From: Hoylesella timonensis 4401737 = DSM 22865 = JCM 15640
GTDB taxonomy: Bacteria > Bacteroidota > Bacteroidia > Bacteroidales > Bacteroidaceae
Length of the DNA: 38,928 bases
Reading direction: 5' to 3'
NCBI RefSeq assembly: GCF_000455445.1
Contig: NZ_HG417091.1
Coordinates: 50,052-88,979 of the forward strand
The notes beneath the pieces were generated by a model that was not told the DNA's origin, did no database searches, and saw only the letters and a program-made list of their open reading frames with translations. Position 1 is the first letter of the stretch. Every line of letters begins with the position of its first letter. Of this stretch, positions 8,535 through 17,399 are shown piece by piece. The translations under genes were made by a program, and so were the position numbers.

Positions 8535-11411
8535 TTATTTAAAAAATTGATTGATTGCAGTAATGGTTTTAATATCTTGCTCGGCTGGTGTCATCGTGTC
8601 TTCGATATACAAGAAACTGAATCGATTATAACCGAAACGTTCGTTATTTAGTTTCACAAACTCTTCTTCCATAAATTGTCTACGTTCAGTAAACTTGGCA
8701 GCAAAGCCTTCGCCTTTAGTCTCAATAATAAGTATTTGTTTGATTGCCCCTTGTTCATCTCTGCTAATCACCAAGAAATCGGGCGTGTAATTGCCGAGCA
8801 GACTCCAGTTCTTACCAGACTTCTTATAGCAGCGTATTTTGAAATCGGTCAGGTTGTCATCGCCATTGAAATAAAACTCGAGTTGCTTATCACGTATGAT
8901 AGTTTGGAGAGATTTTGAGAAATAACTTATCTCAAAACTACTGTCGAACCTGTAAGGCAGATAATGATAAGTCTTATCATTGATGTTGCTATCCGTTGGC
9001 TCGTAACTATCGGGACTATCCAATAATGCTTGTATGGTTTGCTCCTGCTTGCCTAATTTTTTAAGTGTATGAATAGTTGTTTGTATTGTTGCCTTTAGAC
9101 ATTTCTTACCTTTATCTGCATCAACTATCTTTAATACTTGCTCTTGGTTAGGGAAATATTTAGACGTATCATTCACCTCTATTGTTGATTGAACGTTCTT
9201 AATCTGAAGAAGCTCAGCAGTCTCTGGTATCACTTCTTCTTTCACATCAATAGTTCGACGAGGGATAAAGGCTTTACGCACATTGGTACGTACTTGTGTT
9301 TGATTGTATTCTCCTTTAAGATAATGTATACCATGACGCTCCTCCGTGATGGCTTCAAAGATTGCTTGCAGAGCTGTGATGTGCTCCCTTAACTGCGCAA
9401 CAGACAACGTACCGAAACTTTCTTTGCAAACAAGATGTAGCCAACTATTAAATGTAATAGCCTTGCCACTTTCATCATCCTGCAACAGCTCTGTAGATTT
9501 ATCTTCTATCTCTCCTTTTAGATTCTGTTGTTGGATTAGTTGTACGCCACTGATAGAATAAAAATCATCTCTTTGCAGTTCTTTTGTAGTGTTCAGCTTA
9601 TCTTCTAACACTAATGTCAGGTAAGACACCTTCAGTTGGAAGAAGTCAATTGGGGGCACACGCAATTTCTCCATACGAGAGAAACGCTGCAAGGTATGCA
9701 GTTTGGCATTACCACCTTTGTTAAGTTCTTCAATAGAAGTGTGCTGTTGCTTGTCCAATTCTCTATTCAGCGTTTTAGCATTGTCTTCGTTAAGCCAAAT
9801 CAAAGCTGTTTCCTTATTATTCTTTACAACCTGACGTAAACAACGGCAAGAAGTCTGCAACACCATATTTTGTGGGCATGCTCCTTTTTGAGGCAAGATA
9901 ACGCTGGTCAGGCTCTTACAGTCCCAACCCTCTTTACCTATTTGCGCTAACAACACTATCTTTATCTTTGAGAGACTGGTGTCTAACGACGCAAATTCAA
10001 TAGCCGCACTCTCGGGCACGGAATACTCCTTGTTTCCACCATGGTATTTAAGAATTGTATCAGCAGGATTCAAACCGAACTTGCTGGTAAGTTCCGCAAC
10101 GATAGGATAGATGTTCTCCTCCAGATTATCTATGCGCCCACAGTAGATTGCCTGTTTCGCACATGTGCCATTGGGATATTGCAAGTTGCCATACGTTTCA
10201 AGAAACTCTGACACTCCTTTGCGAATAATCGTTTCATAACCACCATCTGACACTTTTATTGTTGGAGACTTCAAGAAATTACCCACGCCTTCTATCAGCG
10301 GATAATAATAAACAACATTTGAAAGGTTCTTGTTCTTCAATGACAAGTCTGCTCCCATCTTCACCGACTCGGCAGTGGGGAGATAAGGAGTGCCAGAGAA
10401 ACCTAATACAGAATTAAAGGTTTCTGTTTCTGTCCACTTATTAACAACCTGACGCAGCTTTATGTCTCCGTCTGAAGCATGATGCACCTCATCAATGAAA
10501 ATAGAAAGATGAGGAATCTTTCCAACAATAGAACGAAGCTCATTAGAAACCTCAAACTCTTTCTTTTCCTTATCGCTAAGAAAAGAAGGGTCTTCATTTT
10601 TATCGTATTTATTTAAGATAACCTTCTCGGCATTAGTCACTGCCACCAGCCCACGAACATCATTTGATGTCAGATGGCTGTTTATCTTTTGCGCATTGGG
10701 ATTCTTAACAAGATTACTTTTTTGTGCAGTCTTCTGTGCATCAAGTATTTCAAACTGAATTTCATTCTTTATTTGAGATGCAGATGGCTCCGGAAGAATC
10801 CACGTAGGATCAAAGTCTTGTATATTCTTTATACTTGGAATGATAGAAGACTTCAAGCCTGATGGAGCCAAAATCATAAAATTATGCGCAAAGGATGGAT
10901 TATTCGGCTCATTTATTGAAAAATACAAATCAAGATAGATAAACGCAGCCATCAAATATGTTTTACCTGATCCCATTGGTAAACTAAAAATATAGTCAGG
11001 ATAGGTTACATCGTAAAATAACTTCTTAAAGATAGCTGCATAATCGATTGTATCGGGATTTTCTTCAATGTATTTCTTTAATGCTGGTGCTGAAACATTC
11101 CCTTGCTCATCAGGCTGGCAAGCATATTCATAAAGCGAAGCTGCAGCTTTATCAGTTTCAAGAATATGTCTTGCCTTAACGGTAAGACTCATATTGTCAA
11201 GATTGAGAGACAAGAAATCGCCCTCTGTGAAAAGCCTCCACAAAGTTTTGTTGCCACATTCTATCTTCAAAAACAAGTAAGTCTTTATAGCCTCAATTTG
11301 CGCATCGCGCATCATCCCTTTGTCCTCGATGTAGTTTAATAAATAGGCGATAGGGCAATCTTTTCGATTGAGCCATTCATCTCTTTTCTTTTGTATGATA
11401 TTATAGAACAT
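8535..11411 (-). CDS. res: type III restriction enzyme Res (helicase-nuclease)
   Basis: A 958-residue SF2 translocase with a C-terminal nuclease. Walker A is PMGSGKT at about 145-151, the DEAD-like motif is DEVHH at 307-311, and later helicase motifs include GKEGWDC and a degenerate arginine-finger segment (TSCRCLRQV). The last 90 residues carry a PD-(D/E)XK core, with Asp878 in TPDFLV and Glu897-x-Lys899 in IIETKGEG. This is the standard architecture of type III Res, which hydrolyses ATP and cuts DNA when two unmethylated sites lie in the right orientation. Here res precedes mod, the reverse of the common mod-res order. All core motifs look intact, so the enzyme should be active. Confidence 0.9.
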   Translation of the reverse strand: MFYNIIQKKRDEWLNRKDCPIAYLLNYIEDKGMMRDAQIEAIKTYLFLKIECGNKTLWRLFTEGDFLSLNLDNMSLTVKARHILETDKAAASLYEYACQPDEQGNVSAPALKKYIEENPDTIDYAAIFKKLFYDVTYPDYIFSLPMGSGKTYLMAAFIYLDLYFSINEPNNPSFAHNFMILAPSGLKSSIIPSIKNIQDFDPTWILPEPSASQIKNEIQFEILDAQKTAQKSNLVKNPNAQKINSHLTSNDVRGLVAVTNAEKVILNKYDKNEDPSFLSDKEKKEFEVSNELRSIVGKIPHLSIFIDEVHHASDGDIKLRQVVNKWTETETFNSVLGFSGTPYLPTAESVKMGADLSLKNKNLSNVVYYYPLIEGVGNFLKSPTIKVSDGGYETIIRKGVSEFLETYGNLQYPNGTCAKQAIYCGRIDNLEENIYPIVAELTSKFGLNPADTILKYHGGNKEYSVPESAAIEFASLDTSLSKIKIVLLAQIGKEGWDCKSLTSVILPQKGACPQNMVLQTSCRCLRQVVKNNKETALIWLNEDNAKTLNRELDKQQHTSIEELNKGGNAKLHTLQRFSRMEKLRVPPIDFFQLKVSYLTLVLEDKLNTTKELQRDDFYSISGVQLIQQQNLKGEIEDKSTELLQDDESGKAITFNSWLHLVCKESFGTLSVAQLREHITALQAIFEAITEERHGIHYLKGEYNQTQVRTNVRKAFIPRRTIDVKEEVIPETAELLQIKNVQSTIEVNDTSKYFPNQEQVLKIVDADKGKKCLKATIQTTIHTLKKLGKQEQTIQALLDSPDSYEPTDSNINDKTYHYLPYRFDSSFEISYFSKSLQTIIRDKQLEFYFNGDDNLTDFKIRCYKKSGKNWSLLGNYTPDFLVISRDEQGAIKQILIIETKGEGFAAKFTERRQFMEEEFVKLNNERFGYNRFSFLYIEDTMTPAEQDIKTITAINQFFK

Positions 11412-11491
11412 TATATTGTATCTAATTATTTATTTCATTAATTGTTATTTTAATCATTTGGCACATAATAATATAAAAATGAAGCATAGAA

Positions 11492-12304
11492 TTATCTGAT
11501 TTTTTGGTAATTATCCAATCTTCTATGGCAATAAGAAATTATTCCAAGTATTTCAAGTGCATCTTGTTCCGACATCTCCCAGTCGACCTTGGGTTCATGT
11601 GCTGTTGGATTTCTAAACATGCAGCATAAACCTTTAAGTAGACTGCAGAAACCTTCATGCTCATTCTTTTCTGAATTTGTTTGAAAATTATTTATAATTA
11701 ATATGGGATTCTTGCTAAACACTTCCTCTATAAGTTTATTCCCATCTGTTTTCATCCCCGATAAATCTCTTATACGCTGGAACAAGCCTTTGTTTGCCTC
11801 TAAAACAGCATGGAAGTAATTATTTACTAACAATTCAGCTTTACAGTATTTAATAATTTCGCTATGCCCCTTTCTTTTTTCTATTTCTTGTTTTAGATTA
11901 TTTGCCTTGATTTGTACATCAGAAATAGTACTTGCGACTGCAATTTCTCTAAACTTCCCTGACTCGGCAAGTTCATATCCAACGAATGCCAATTGTTGAT
12001 TCACCTCACTTCTAATTCTTTCAAACTCTTCTTCATTCTTGATATATCGGCTTGGAGCAAGAGCATAACCTATAAAACGTAATATATTATTAGAGCATTT
12101 TTTCTTATTCTGCTCACTGGATAAAGAATTAAATAAATTCTTTCTTTTGGCAACCATTACACCTTCTTGGGTTTTATCCTCAATAATAGCCTGCAATAGT
12201 AATCGGTGTATTTCTGAACCAGTTAAGCCCTTATCTGTATCACCAAGTATATTCGCAATCATCTCGATAACATTAACGGGAAAGCATTTTCTTAATATAG
12301 CCAT
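11492..12304 (-). CDS. TIGR02391 (Ymh-type) family protein
   Basis: A 270-residue protein that ends in the TIGR02391 signature: CMFRNPTAHEP (about residues 230-240) followed by an acidic helix and a hydrophobic helix (ALEILGIISYCHRRL). Members are found beside restriction systems and abortive-infection genes, but their biochemical role is not established. The RNxxxAH-like arrangement recalls HEPN-type R-x4-6-H ribonuclease motifs, although I would not call it a nuclease on this alone. The N-terminal 100 residues look like a winged-helix or helical DNA-associated domain. It lies 5 bases after fic and 80 bases before res, so it belongs to the same transcript. Confidence 0.75.
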   Translation of the reverse strand: MAILRKCFPVNVIEMIANILGDTDKGLTGSEIHRLLLQAIIEDKTQEGVMVAKRKNLFNSLSSEQNKKKCSNNILRFIGYALAPSRYIKNEEEFERIRSEVNQQLAFVGYELAESGKFREIAVASTISDVQIKANNLKQEIEKRKGHSEIIKYCKAELLVNNYFHAVLEANKGLFQRIRDLSGMKTDGNKLIEEVFSKNPILIINNFQTNSEKNEHEGFCSLLKGLCCMFRNPTAHEPKVDWEMSEQDALEILGIISYCHRRLDNYQKIR

Positions 12305-12309
12305 AAAAT

Positions 12310-13206
12310 TTAATCATTTTGTTCGTAATAGTATGAGTAATCAATACCCTTCATAAACATTTCTCGGTCATCAATCTTGGTGGTGAGTGCTGGTAGCACT
12401 AAACTCTTGATGTGTTTACTATCAGAAACACTTTCACGCATTGCAGACAAATATTCGTTCTTATCAATTTGACTCCAATCCACACACCGTTTGAGAGAAC
12501 GCTTTAGCATGAGGTCAAGCCAAATGCGAGTGCTACGACCGTTGCCTTCCATAAATGGATGCGCTACATTCATTTCAACATATTTGTCCATTATCTCATC
12601 AAAAGTAGTTTCGGGCATTCGCTCTATTGTGTGCAGAGTTTCAGGGAAGTGCATACAATTAGCAAAGGTAAAACCTCCTTTGGATATATTCTTCGTACGA
12701 ATTTGTCCAGCAAAGTCGTACAGTCCTCCAAAAAGATAAGCGTGTATCTGTTGCAGACATTTGATACTACCAGGCTCTACAGTCTTTAAGATACCACTTT
12801 CAAAAAGCTGATAAGCCTTTTTCTTGCTCTGTCCATCAATAGTGTTATCACTATAGAGGAACCAGTCAAGGAAGTTTGTAGCCTTGGTATTATTGATATG
12901 CTTTGCCAAAAGGGTTACACCCTCTGCATCAAACGTATCTGTCTTATATGACTTCCCATCAGAGGCTTTTAGCTTCAGTTGGTTAGTAGCACTAACCAAC
13001 TGACTGTTTTCTTTTCTTAGTTTGGTTTTAAGATACTTCCAATAGTTCCTCGTCTTTTGGTAATCATCTTGCTCGTTAATTGCAGCAATAATGTCCAGTA
13101 CAGAGAACCACCACTTATTGTGTGTGTCGTCCCACACCGCCCTAACTTCACGGTCGTTGAAAAAGCGGATAGATGTTTTATGCTCTGCCATAATAAAGTT
13201 ACTCAT
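12310..13206 (-). CDS. Fic-family protein with N-terminal Bro-N-like domain
   Basis: A 298-residue fusion. Residues 10-115 resemble the Bro-N domain of phage and baculovirus DNA-binding proteins (IRFFNDREVRAVWDD... WWFSVLDII). Residues 130-270 are a Fic domain with the full active motif HPFMEGNGRSTR at 216-227. Fic enzymes transfer AMP from ATP to protein hydroxyls. The C-terminus carries S291-YYY-E295, which fits the (S/T)xxxE part of the class III inhibitory motif, so the toxin may be held off by its own tail, but the next residue is Gln rather than Gly/Asn and only three residues follow. The first ATG overlaps the xre stop by 8 bases (ATGAGTAA), suggesting translational coupling. A second ATG at 13191 is an alternative start. 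Confidence 0.88.
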   Translation of the reverse strand: MSNFIMAEHKTSIRFFNDREVRAVWDDTHNKWWFSVLDIIAAINEQDDYQKTRNYWKYLKTKLRKENSQLVSATNQLKLKASDGKSYKTDTFDAEGVTLLAKHINNTKATNFLDWFLYSDNTIDGQSKKKAYQLFESGILKTVEPGSIKCLQQIHAYLFGGLYDFAGQIRTKNISKGGFTFANCMHFPETLHTIERMPETTFDEIMDKYVEMNVAHPFMEGNGRSTRIWLDLMLKRSLKRCVDWSQIDKNEYLSAMRESVSDSKHIKSLVLPALTTKIDDREMFMKGIDYSYYYEQND

Positions 13207-13405
13207 CTGGAGTGTTAATCAATTCTTTTGGATTGACTTGTAAGATCTCTGCTATTTGAAATAGCAATTCTAGGCTTGGTTGTCGACGATTGCAAACATA
13301 TGAGTTGACAATAGTAAAACTCTTGCCGAGTTTCTCGGCAAGCCATGTCTGCTTAATCCCTTTTTCGATAAGCACCTCTTTAATTCTATTAGTTGGACTT
13401 TCCAT
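13199..13405 (-). CDS. small XRE-family regulator, first gene of the defence operon
   Basis: A 68-residue helix-turn-helix protein (HTH_3/XRE). The recognition region spans TWLAEKLGKSFTIVNSYVCNRRQPS (residues 20-44, shown here only as landmarks), and the C-terminal LLFQIAEILQVNPKEL helix is typical of the fold. It is first in the operon and overlaps fic by 8 bases, so it is likely to be an autoregulator that sets the level of the whole operon. It may also act as the antitoxin of the Fic protein or as a controller protein for the restriction system. It contains no second domain. A consensus -7 box lies just upstream. Confidence 0.85.
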   Translation of the reverse strand: MESPTNRIKEVLIEKGIKQTWLAEKLGKSFTIVNSYVCNRRQPSLELLFQIAEILQVNPKELINTPDE

Positions 13406-13425
13406 AAATATTATATGATTGTTTG

Positions 13426-13433
13426 CAAATATA
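13426..13433 (-). promoter_or_regulatory. promoter -7 box of the defence operon
   Basis: The minus strand reads TATATTTG, a full match to TAnnTTTG, about 20 bases before the xre ATG. A TTTAG about 22 bases further upstream is the best -33 candidate. The flanking A/T-rich sequence has several short inverted repeats that might serve as the XRE operator, but none stands out. No other strong promoter was noticed further down the operon. Confidence 0.5.
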
Positions 13434-13453
13434 GTAAATATTATTGTATAAAG

Positions 13454-13485
13454 AACTAAAAAGGAGGAGCTTTTTTCTCCTCCTT
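13454..13485 (-). terminator. rho-independent terminator after the DUF6155-like gene
   Basis: A perfect 9-bp stem (AAGGAGGAG paired with CTCCTCCTT) around an A/T loop is followed on the minus strand by TTTTTAG. It separates the core gene upstream from the xre promoter. Confidence 0.8.
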
Positions 13486-13577
13486 CAAAAGTCTTATATC
13501 TACAATTTTATTTGCCTTTCTTGCGTTGCAGATTTTTCTGTGCCGGCTCTATTCTCTATAGAATCTCAGCTATTTTA

Positions 13578-14099
13578 TTAGGATAACGAAGACTGGTATT
13601 GGCTATATATACCCCACAACGTATCCGAAAATCCCCATCCACAGTCCGTGGCATTGAGCATGCGTTCTATCCGTTCGTTGTAGTTGGGCAGTAGTCCGTG
13701 AAGGGAAATGAACTCCATCGCTTTCTCAAAGTTGTTCTCCAAAGTAACATAATACTGTTCCCACATATCACCAAAAGTCATCGTATATTCGCAGCCTTGC
13801 TCTATGTAAAAGAGCATCAAGTCGGCTAAGCATTCTGGTGCAGGTTTCAGCTTTTTAAATTCAGAGATAGCCTTGCGGCATGTAGCGAACGATGGCTTTT
13901 CAGAAAAGCCACGCATAGGGAAAAACTCATTTTGTATTATCTTCTTATATTTCTCCACCTCGGCATAACTGTCGGGCGTAAGATAAAACTCTAAGTAGGT
14001 CTTTGCTTCCTTGCTTGCATCGTAAAGGCTCATCATCAGATTAATAACATTCTCCTTTGGTAATGTTTCCAACTTCTTTCTTAACTTTGCTTTTGACAT
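13578..14099 (-). CDS. DUF6155-like conserved protein
   Basis: A 173-residue cytoplasmic, mainly helical protein of unknown function. The opening (KLRKKLETLPKENVINLM) and the later EVEKYKKIIQNEFFP segment match my memory of the DUF6155 family, which is often annotated in Bacteroidota. No catalytic motif is visible, and there is no signal peptide or membrane helix. It lies between dnaK and the defence operon with its own terminator, so it marks the core side of the junction. The family assignment is from recollection of sequence pattern only. Confidence 0.7.
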   Translation of the reverse strand: MSKAKLRKKLETLPKENVINLMMSLYDASKEAKTYLEFYLTPDSYAEVEKYKKIIQNEFFPMRGFSEKPSFATCRKAISEFKKLKPAPECLADLMLFYIEQGCEYTMTFGDMWEQYYVTLENNFEKAMEFISLHGLLPNYNERIERMLNATDCGWGFSDTLWGIYSQYQSSLS

Positions 14100-14121
14100 A
14101 ACTTAAATGCATTTATTTCTT

Positions 14122-14268
14122 CTATAAATATCCTTTTATCACTTCAGCCCCAATTAGCTGATTCAGCTTGGCTCCGATAATTTCGTCGGAATAGATGGCT
14201 TGCCAATGGTTATCAAACAATGGTCTTTCAATGTTGCTGAAATTTTGCACTCGCCATACTATTTGTAT
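14122..14268 (-). pseudogene. decayed ORF end upstream of the DUF6155-like gene
   Basis: A 48-codon minus-strand frame without an ATG ends in a protein-like tail (SDEIIGAKLNQLIGAEVIKG then a leucine, with WQAIY just before it). The composition looks coding, but the frame is closed by a stop upstream. It may be the C-terminal remnant of a gene lost at this junction. I do not recognise the family. The rest of 14100-14464 contains only the dnaK terminator and A/T-rich sequence. Confidence 0.35.
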
Positions 14269-14394
14269 CTATTTGATTATCAATTTATTTTTTCAATTAA
14301 GTCGCACTTTATCTCCCATTAAGTCGCGGCACAAATATGGTACAAATATAAGCACAAAAACGATTAAAAACGATAAGATTTAATTATTATTGAG

Positions 14395-14430
14395 AAATAA
14401 AAACCCCAGCAACTTATTATGTTACTGGGA
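14395..14430 (-). terminator. rho-independent terminator of dnaK
   Basis: On the minus strand the stem CCCAGTAAC / GTTGCTGGG (one mismatch) with an A/T loop is followed by TTTTTAT, starting 35 bases after the dnaK stop. Confidence 0.8.
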
Positions 14431-14464
14431 TTTACCTATTTTTAATTAGCGTTTATTAGCACTT

Positions 14465-16396
14465 TTATTTCACTTCCTCAAAGTCTGCATCTTGGACTGT
14501 GTCGTCGGTTGTGCTGCCTTGAGACTGTTCGCCACCTGCTTGCTGTTCACCAGTAAAGCCTGCGCCTGCACCAGCACCTGGTTGTGCACCACCTGCTTGT
14601 CCATACATTTGGGCACTGGCAGCTTGCATCACGGTATTCAGGTTATTGATGGCAGTATCAATGGCTGCTACATCCGCATTTTTATGCGCATCTTTCAGTT
14701 GTTGCAATGCACTCTCTATATTAGGCTTCTGATCGGCAGGAATCTTGTCACCGTTGTCCTTCAAGAAGTTTTCTGTGGTGAAGATCATAGAGTCTGCCTG
14801 ATTCAGCTTGTCCACCTTCTCACGTTCAGCCTTGTCAGCAGCAGCGTTTTGTTCTGCCTCAGCCTTCATACGGTCGATTTCTTCTTGATTCAAACCGCTT
14901 GAAGCCTCAATACGAATCTTTTGTTCCTTGCCTGTAGCCTTGTCTTTTGCCGATACATTCAAGATACCATTGGCATCGATGTCGAAAGTTACTTCAATCT
15001 GTGGAACACCACGACGTGCAGGAGCTATGCCTTCGAGATTAAACTGTCCAATGCTTTTGTTTTGTGATGCCATTGGACGTTCACCTTGTAATACATGGAT
15101 AGTCACAGCCGTTTGGTTGTCTACTGCGGTAGAGAATGTTTCGCTCTTCTTGGTAGGAATGGTTGTATTGGCATCAATCAATTTGGTCATTACGCCTCCC
15201 ATGGTTTCAATACCCAATGTTAGCGGAGTTACGTCAAGTAATACGATGTCACCAACGCCACTCTCTTTATTCAAGATAGCTCCTTGAATAGCGGCACCAA
15301 TAGCAACTACCTCATCAGGGTTCACTCCTTTTGAAGGCTCTTTACCAAAGTAATTCTTTACTAAGGTTTGTACAGCTGGAATACGGCTTGAACCACCTAC
15401 AAGAATCACTTCATCGATATCTGATGTGGATAGCTTAGCATCCTTAATAGCGTTTTGACAAGGAACCAAGCAAGCCTGAATCAAGTCATGTGCCAACTGC
15501 TCAAACTGAGATCGTGTTAGCGTTTTTACTAAGTGTTTTGGCACGCCTCCCTCTGCCGAGATATAAGGCAAGTTGATTTCTGTAGATGTGGTACTTGAGA
15601 GTTCAATCTTAGCTTTCTCTGCAGCCTCTTTCAAACGTTGCATAGCCATAGGATCTTTTCGCAAGTCAATTCCTTCGTCAGCTTTGAAACCGTCTGCCAA
15701 CCAGTCGATAATCACTTGGTCAAAGTCATCACCACCTAAGTGTGTGTCACCATTGGTAGAAAGCACTTCAAACACACCACCGCCAAATTCCAAGATAGAG
15801 ATATCAAAAGTACCACCACCAAGGTCGAAAACAGCGATTTTCATATCCTTGTGGGCTTTGTCAACACCGTATGCCAAAGCTGCTGCCGTAGGCTCGTTGA
15901 CAATTCGCTGAACTTTAAGACCAGCTATCTCGCCTGCCTCTTTGGTTGCCTGACGTTGTGAGTCAGAGAAATAAGCAGGAACGGTAATCACAGCATCAGT
16001 AACTTCTTGTCCTAAGTAGTCTTCAGCGGTTTTCTTCATTTTCTGAAGAACCATGGCTGATATTTCCTGTGGGGTATATTTCCGTCCTTCAATGCCTATT
16101 CTTGGGTAGCCATTTTCATCTACCACCTTAAAGGGTACGCGCTCAGCTTCTTTTTGGCTCTGTGCATAAGTTTCACCCATGAAACGTTTAATAGAGTAAA
16201 CGGTGTTCACAGGGTTGGTAATAGCTTGACGTTTAGCTGGGTCACCAACCTTGCGCTCGCCATCTTTTACAAAACCTATTACAGAAGGCGTTGTGCGTTT
16301 ACCTTCACTATTAGCAATTACCACAGGCTCATTGCCTTCAAATACAGCAACACATGAATTTGTTGTTCCTAAGTCAATTCCAATAATCTTTCCCAT
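14465..16396 (-). CDS. dnaK: molecular chaperone DnaK (Hsp70)
   Basis: A 643-residue Hsp70 with every expected part: the N-terminal phosphate loop [14 protein letters not shown], the [15 protein letters not shown] segment, the [10 protein letters not shown] motif, the substrate-binding domain and a low-complexity Gly/Ala/Gln linker before the acidic tail DADFEEVK. It folds client proteins in the cytoplasm in an ATP cycle with DnaJ and GrpE, which are not in this window. It is a monocistronic gene with a terminator downstream. An 8-bp tandem repeat array sits 20 bases upstream of the start codon, an unusual position for a housekeeping heat-shock gene. Confidence 0.98.
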   Translation of the reverse strand: MGKIIGIDLGTTNSCVAVFEGNEPVVIANSEGKRTTPSVIGFVKDGERKVGDPAKRQAITNPVNTVYSIKRFMGETYAQSQKEAERVPFKVVDENGYPRIGIEGRKYTPQEISAMVLQKMKKTAEDYLGQEVTDAVITVPAYFSDSQRQATKEAGEIAGLKVQRIVNEPTAAALAYGVDKAHKDMKIAVFDLGGGTFDISILEFGGGVFEVLSTNGDTHLGGDDFDQVIIDWLADGFKADEGIDLRKDPMAMQRLKEAAEKAKIELSSTTSTEINLPYISAEGGVPKHLVKTLTRSQFEQLAHDLIQACLVPCQNAIKDAKLSTSDIDEVILVGGSSRIPAVQTLVKNYFGKEPSKGVNPDEVVAIGAAIQGAILNKESGVGDIVLLDVTPLTLGIETMGGVMTKLIDANTTIPTKKSETFSTAVDNQTAVTIHVLQGERPMASQNKSIGQFNLEGIAPARRGVPQIEVTFDIDANGILNVSAKDKATGKEQKIRIEASSGLNQEEIDRMKAEAEQNAAADKAEREKVDKLNQADSMIFTTENFLKDNGDKIPADQKPNIESALQQLKDAHKNADVAAIDTAINNLNTVMQAASAQMYGQAGGAQPGAGAGAGFTGEQQAGGEQSQGSTTDDTVQDADFEEVK

Positions 16397-16416
16397 ATTT
16401 ATATTGTTTTTTTTTA

Positions 16417-16464
16417 GTTTACGAGTTTACGAGTTTACGAGTTTATAAGTTTACAAGTTCACAT
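16417..16464. repeat. 8-bp tandem repeat array upstream of dnaK
   Basis: Six consecutive 8-base units: three identical GTTTACGA units, then GTTTATAA, GTTTACAA and GTTCACAT. The degenerate units are at the end far from dnaK. The array lies between the dnaK ATG and any upstream promoter, so its length would change the leader or promoter spacing. The remaining sequence to 16623 holds no gene that I can see. Confidence 0.9.
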
Positions 16465-16623
16465 ATAATATTACATATTTCGTCGTTTCGCTCATATAAA
16501 AACAAATGCCATGCCAAAAACAATATTTAAGTGCATACTGACAAGGAATATGCCAATCTGTCATTTAGATATTCTTATTGTCATGCGTGGAAAGAGCCAA
16601 GGAAGAGGAATGAACCACTGATG

Positions 16624-17175
16624 TCATTCTAATTTTGTCATGTGGTAGCCCATGGACTTAAGTTGTATGGCAGCTCCCAAAGAATATAGTTGGTGCAGAG
16701 CTGTTACTACCGCACGATACGCATCTTCCGATCCATGTGTTATCGGAAAATGTTGGAGAATGTTATTGGTGCGGGCTGCACATTCGCCAACGATGGATTG
16801 TAGTGTTTGTGCTTGTTCTGTGTTTAGACACAACACCTTTTCGCGTATGTAGTCGTCCATGTGATCAAAGTCGATGCGGTTGCGCAAATAGAGATACAAA
16901 TTTTCCACCTTATTATATAGTTCCCAATCTTCATCCCAATATTTGGCTACAGCCATGCCAATGTACATTATCCAGCCAAAAACAACGGTAGGGTATTTAT
17001 TAAATTCACGTACAGCATCGGGCATATAAGCGTTGGCTATTTGTAGCCACTTCTCTTCAATGTCGGGTGCATCGGGTAGGTGGGCGTCCACTTTGTTCAA
17101 AGACAGCAGGTAGTTGTAAAGGTCTTTTTGGAGTGTTATCGTAAATTCGGTGACAGGTTGTTTCTCATTCATCAT
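16624..17175 (-). CDS. conserved hypothetical protein
   Basis: A 183-residue soluble protein I do not recognise by name. It appears all-helical and acidic, with aromatic-rich segments (FGWIMYIGMAVAKYWDEDWELY, about 65-87, described only as a landmark) and a C-terminal HQLYSLGAAIQLKSMGYHMTKLE-like tail. No catalytic motif, signal peptide or cysteine cluster is evident. A -7 box (TAACTTTG) lies 20 bases upstream. Composition matches neighbouring core genes, so it appears resident rather than acquired. Confidence 0.8.
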   Translation of the reverse strand: MMNEKQPVTEFTITLQKDLYNYLLSLNKVDAHLPDAPDIEEKWLQIANAYMPDAVREFNKYPTVVFGWIMYIGMAVAKYWDEDWELYNKVENLYLYLRNRIDFDHMDDYIREKVLCLNTEQAQTLQSIVGECAARTNNILQHFPITHGSEDAYRAVVTALHQLYSLGAAIQLKSMGYHMTKLE

Positions 17176-17194
17176 ATATTTCTTTTGAAAAGGG

Positions 17195-17202
17195 CAAAGT
17201 TA
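17195..17202 (-). promoter_or_regulatory. candidate -7 box for the 16624-17175 gene
   Basis: Minus-strand TAACTTTG matches TAnnTTTG and lies 20 bases before the ATG. The -33 region is unclear, but a perfect 7-bp-arm palindrome (TATCATT-N6-AATGATA, 17221-17240) occupies that position and could be an operator. Confidence 0.45.
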
Positions 17203-17343
17203 AAAGTCATCCCTTAGTTTTATCATTCCAAGAAATGATAGATTGCAAAATTACGAATTTATTGTGTCGAATACAAAGGGACAAATAGAAAGTTTTGCAA
17301 TTTTATTTCACTCAACGATATCTTCAAAAAACATTATTGTTAT

Positions 17344-17374
17344 TTTGTTGTTACAAAAGCGATATCTATTTTTG
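17344..17374 (+). promoter_or_regulatory. strong Bacteroidota promoter for a short plus-strand transcript
   Basis: TTTG at 17344-17347, a 19-base spacer and TATTTTTG at 17367-17374 form a full match to the Bacteroidota sigma consensus. Transcription would start near 17381 and run toward the 3' end of the minus-strand barrel gene. Confidence 0.75.
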
Positions 17375-17399
17375 TACTTGAAATTATATTTTAATAAAA

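Noticed and set aside
15573..15911. 112-codon plus-strand ORF within dnaK
   Set aside because: It is antisense to conserved dnaK codons and has no promoter or protein-like motif.
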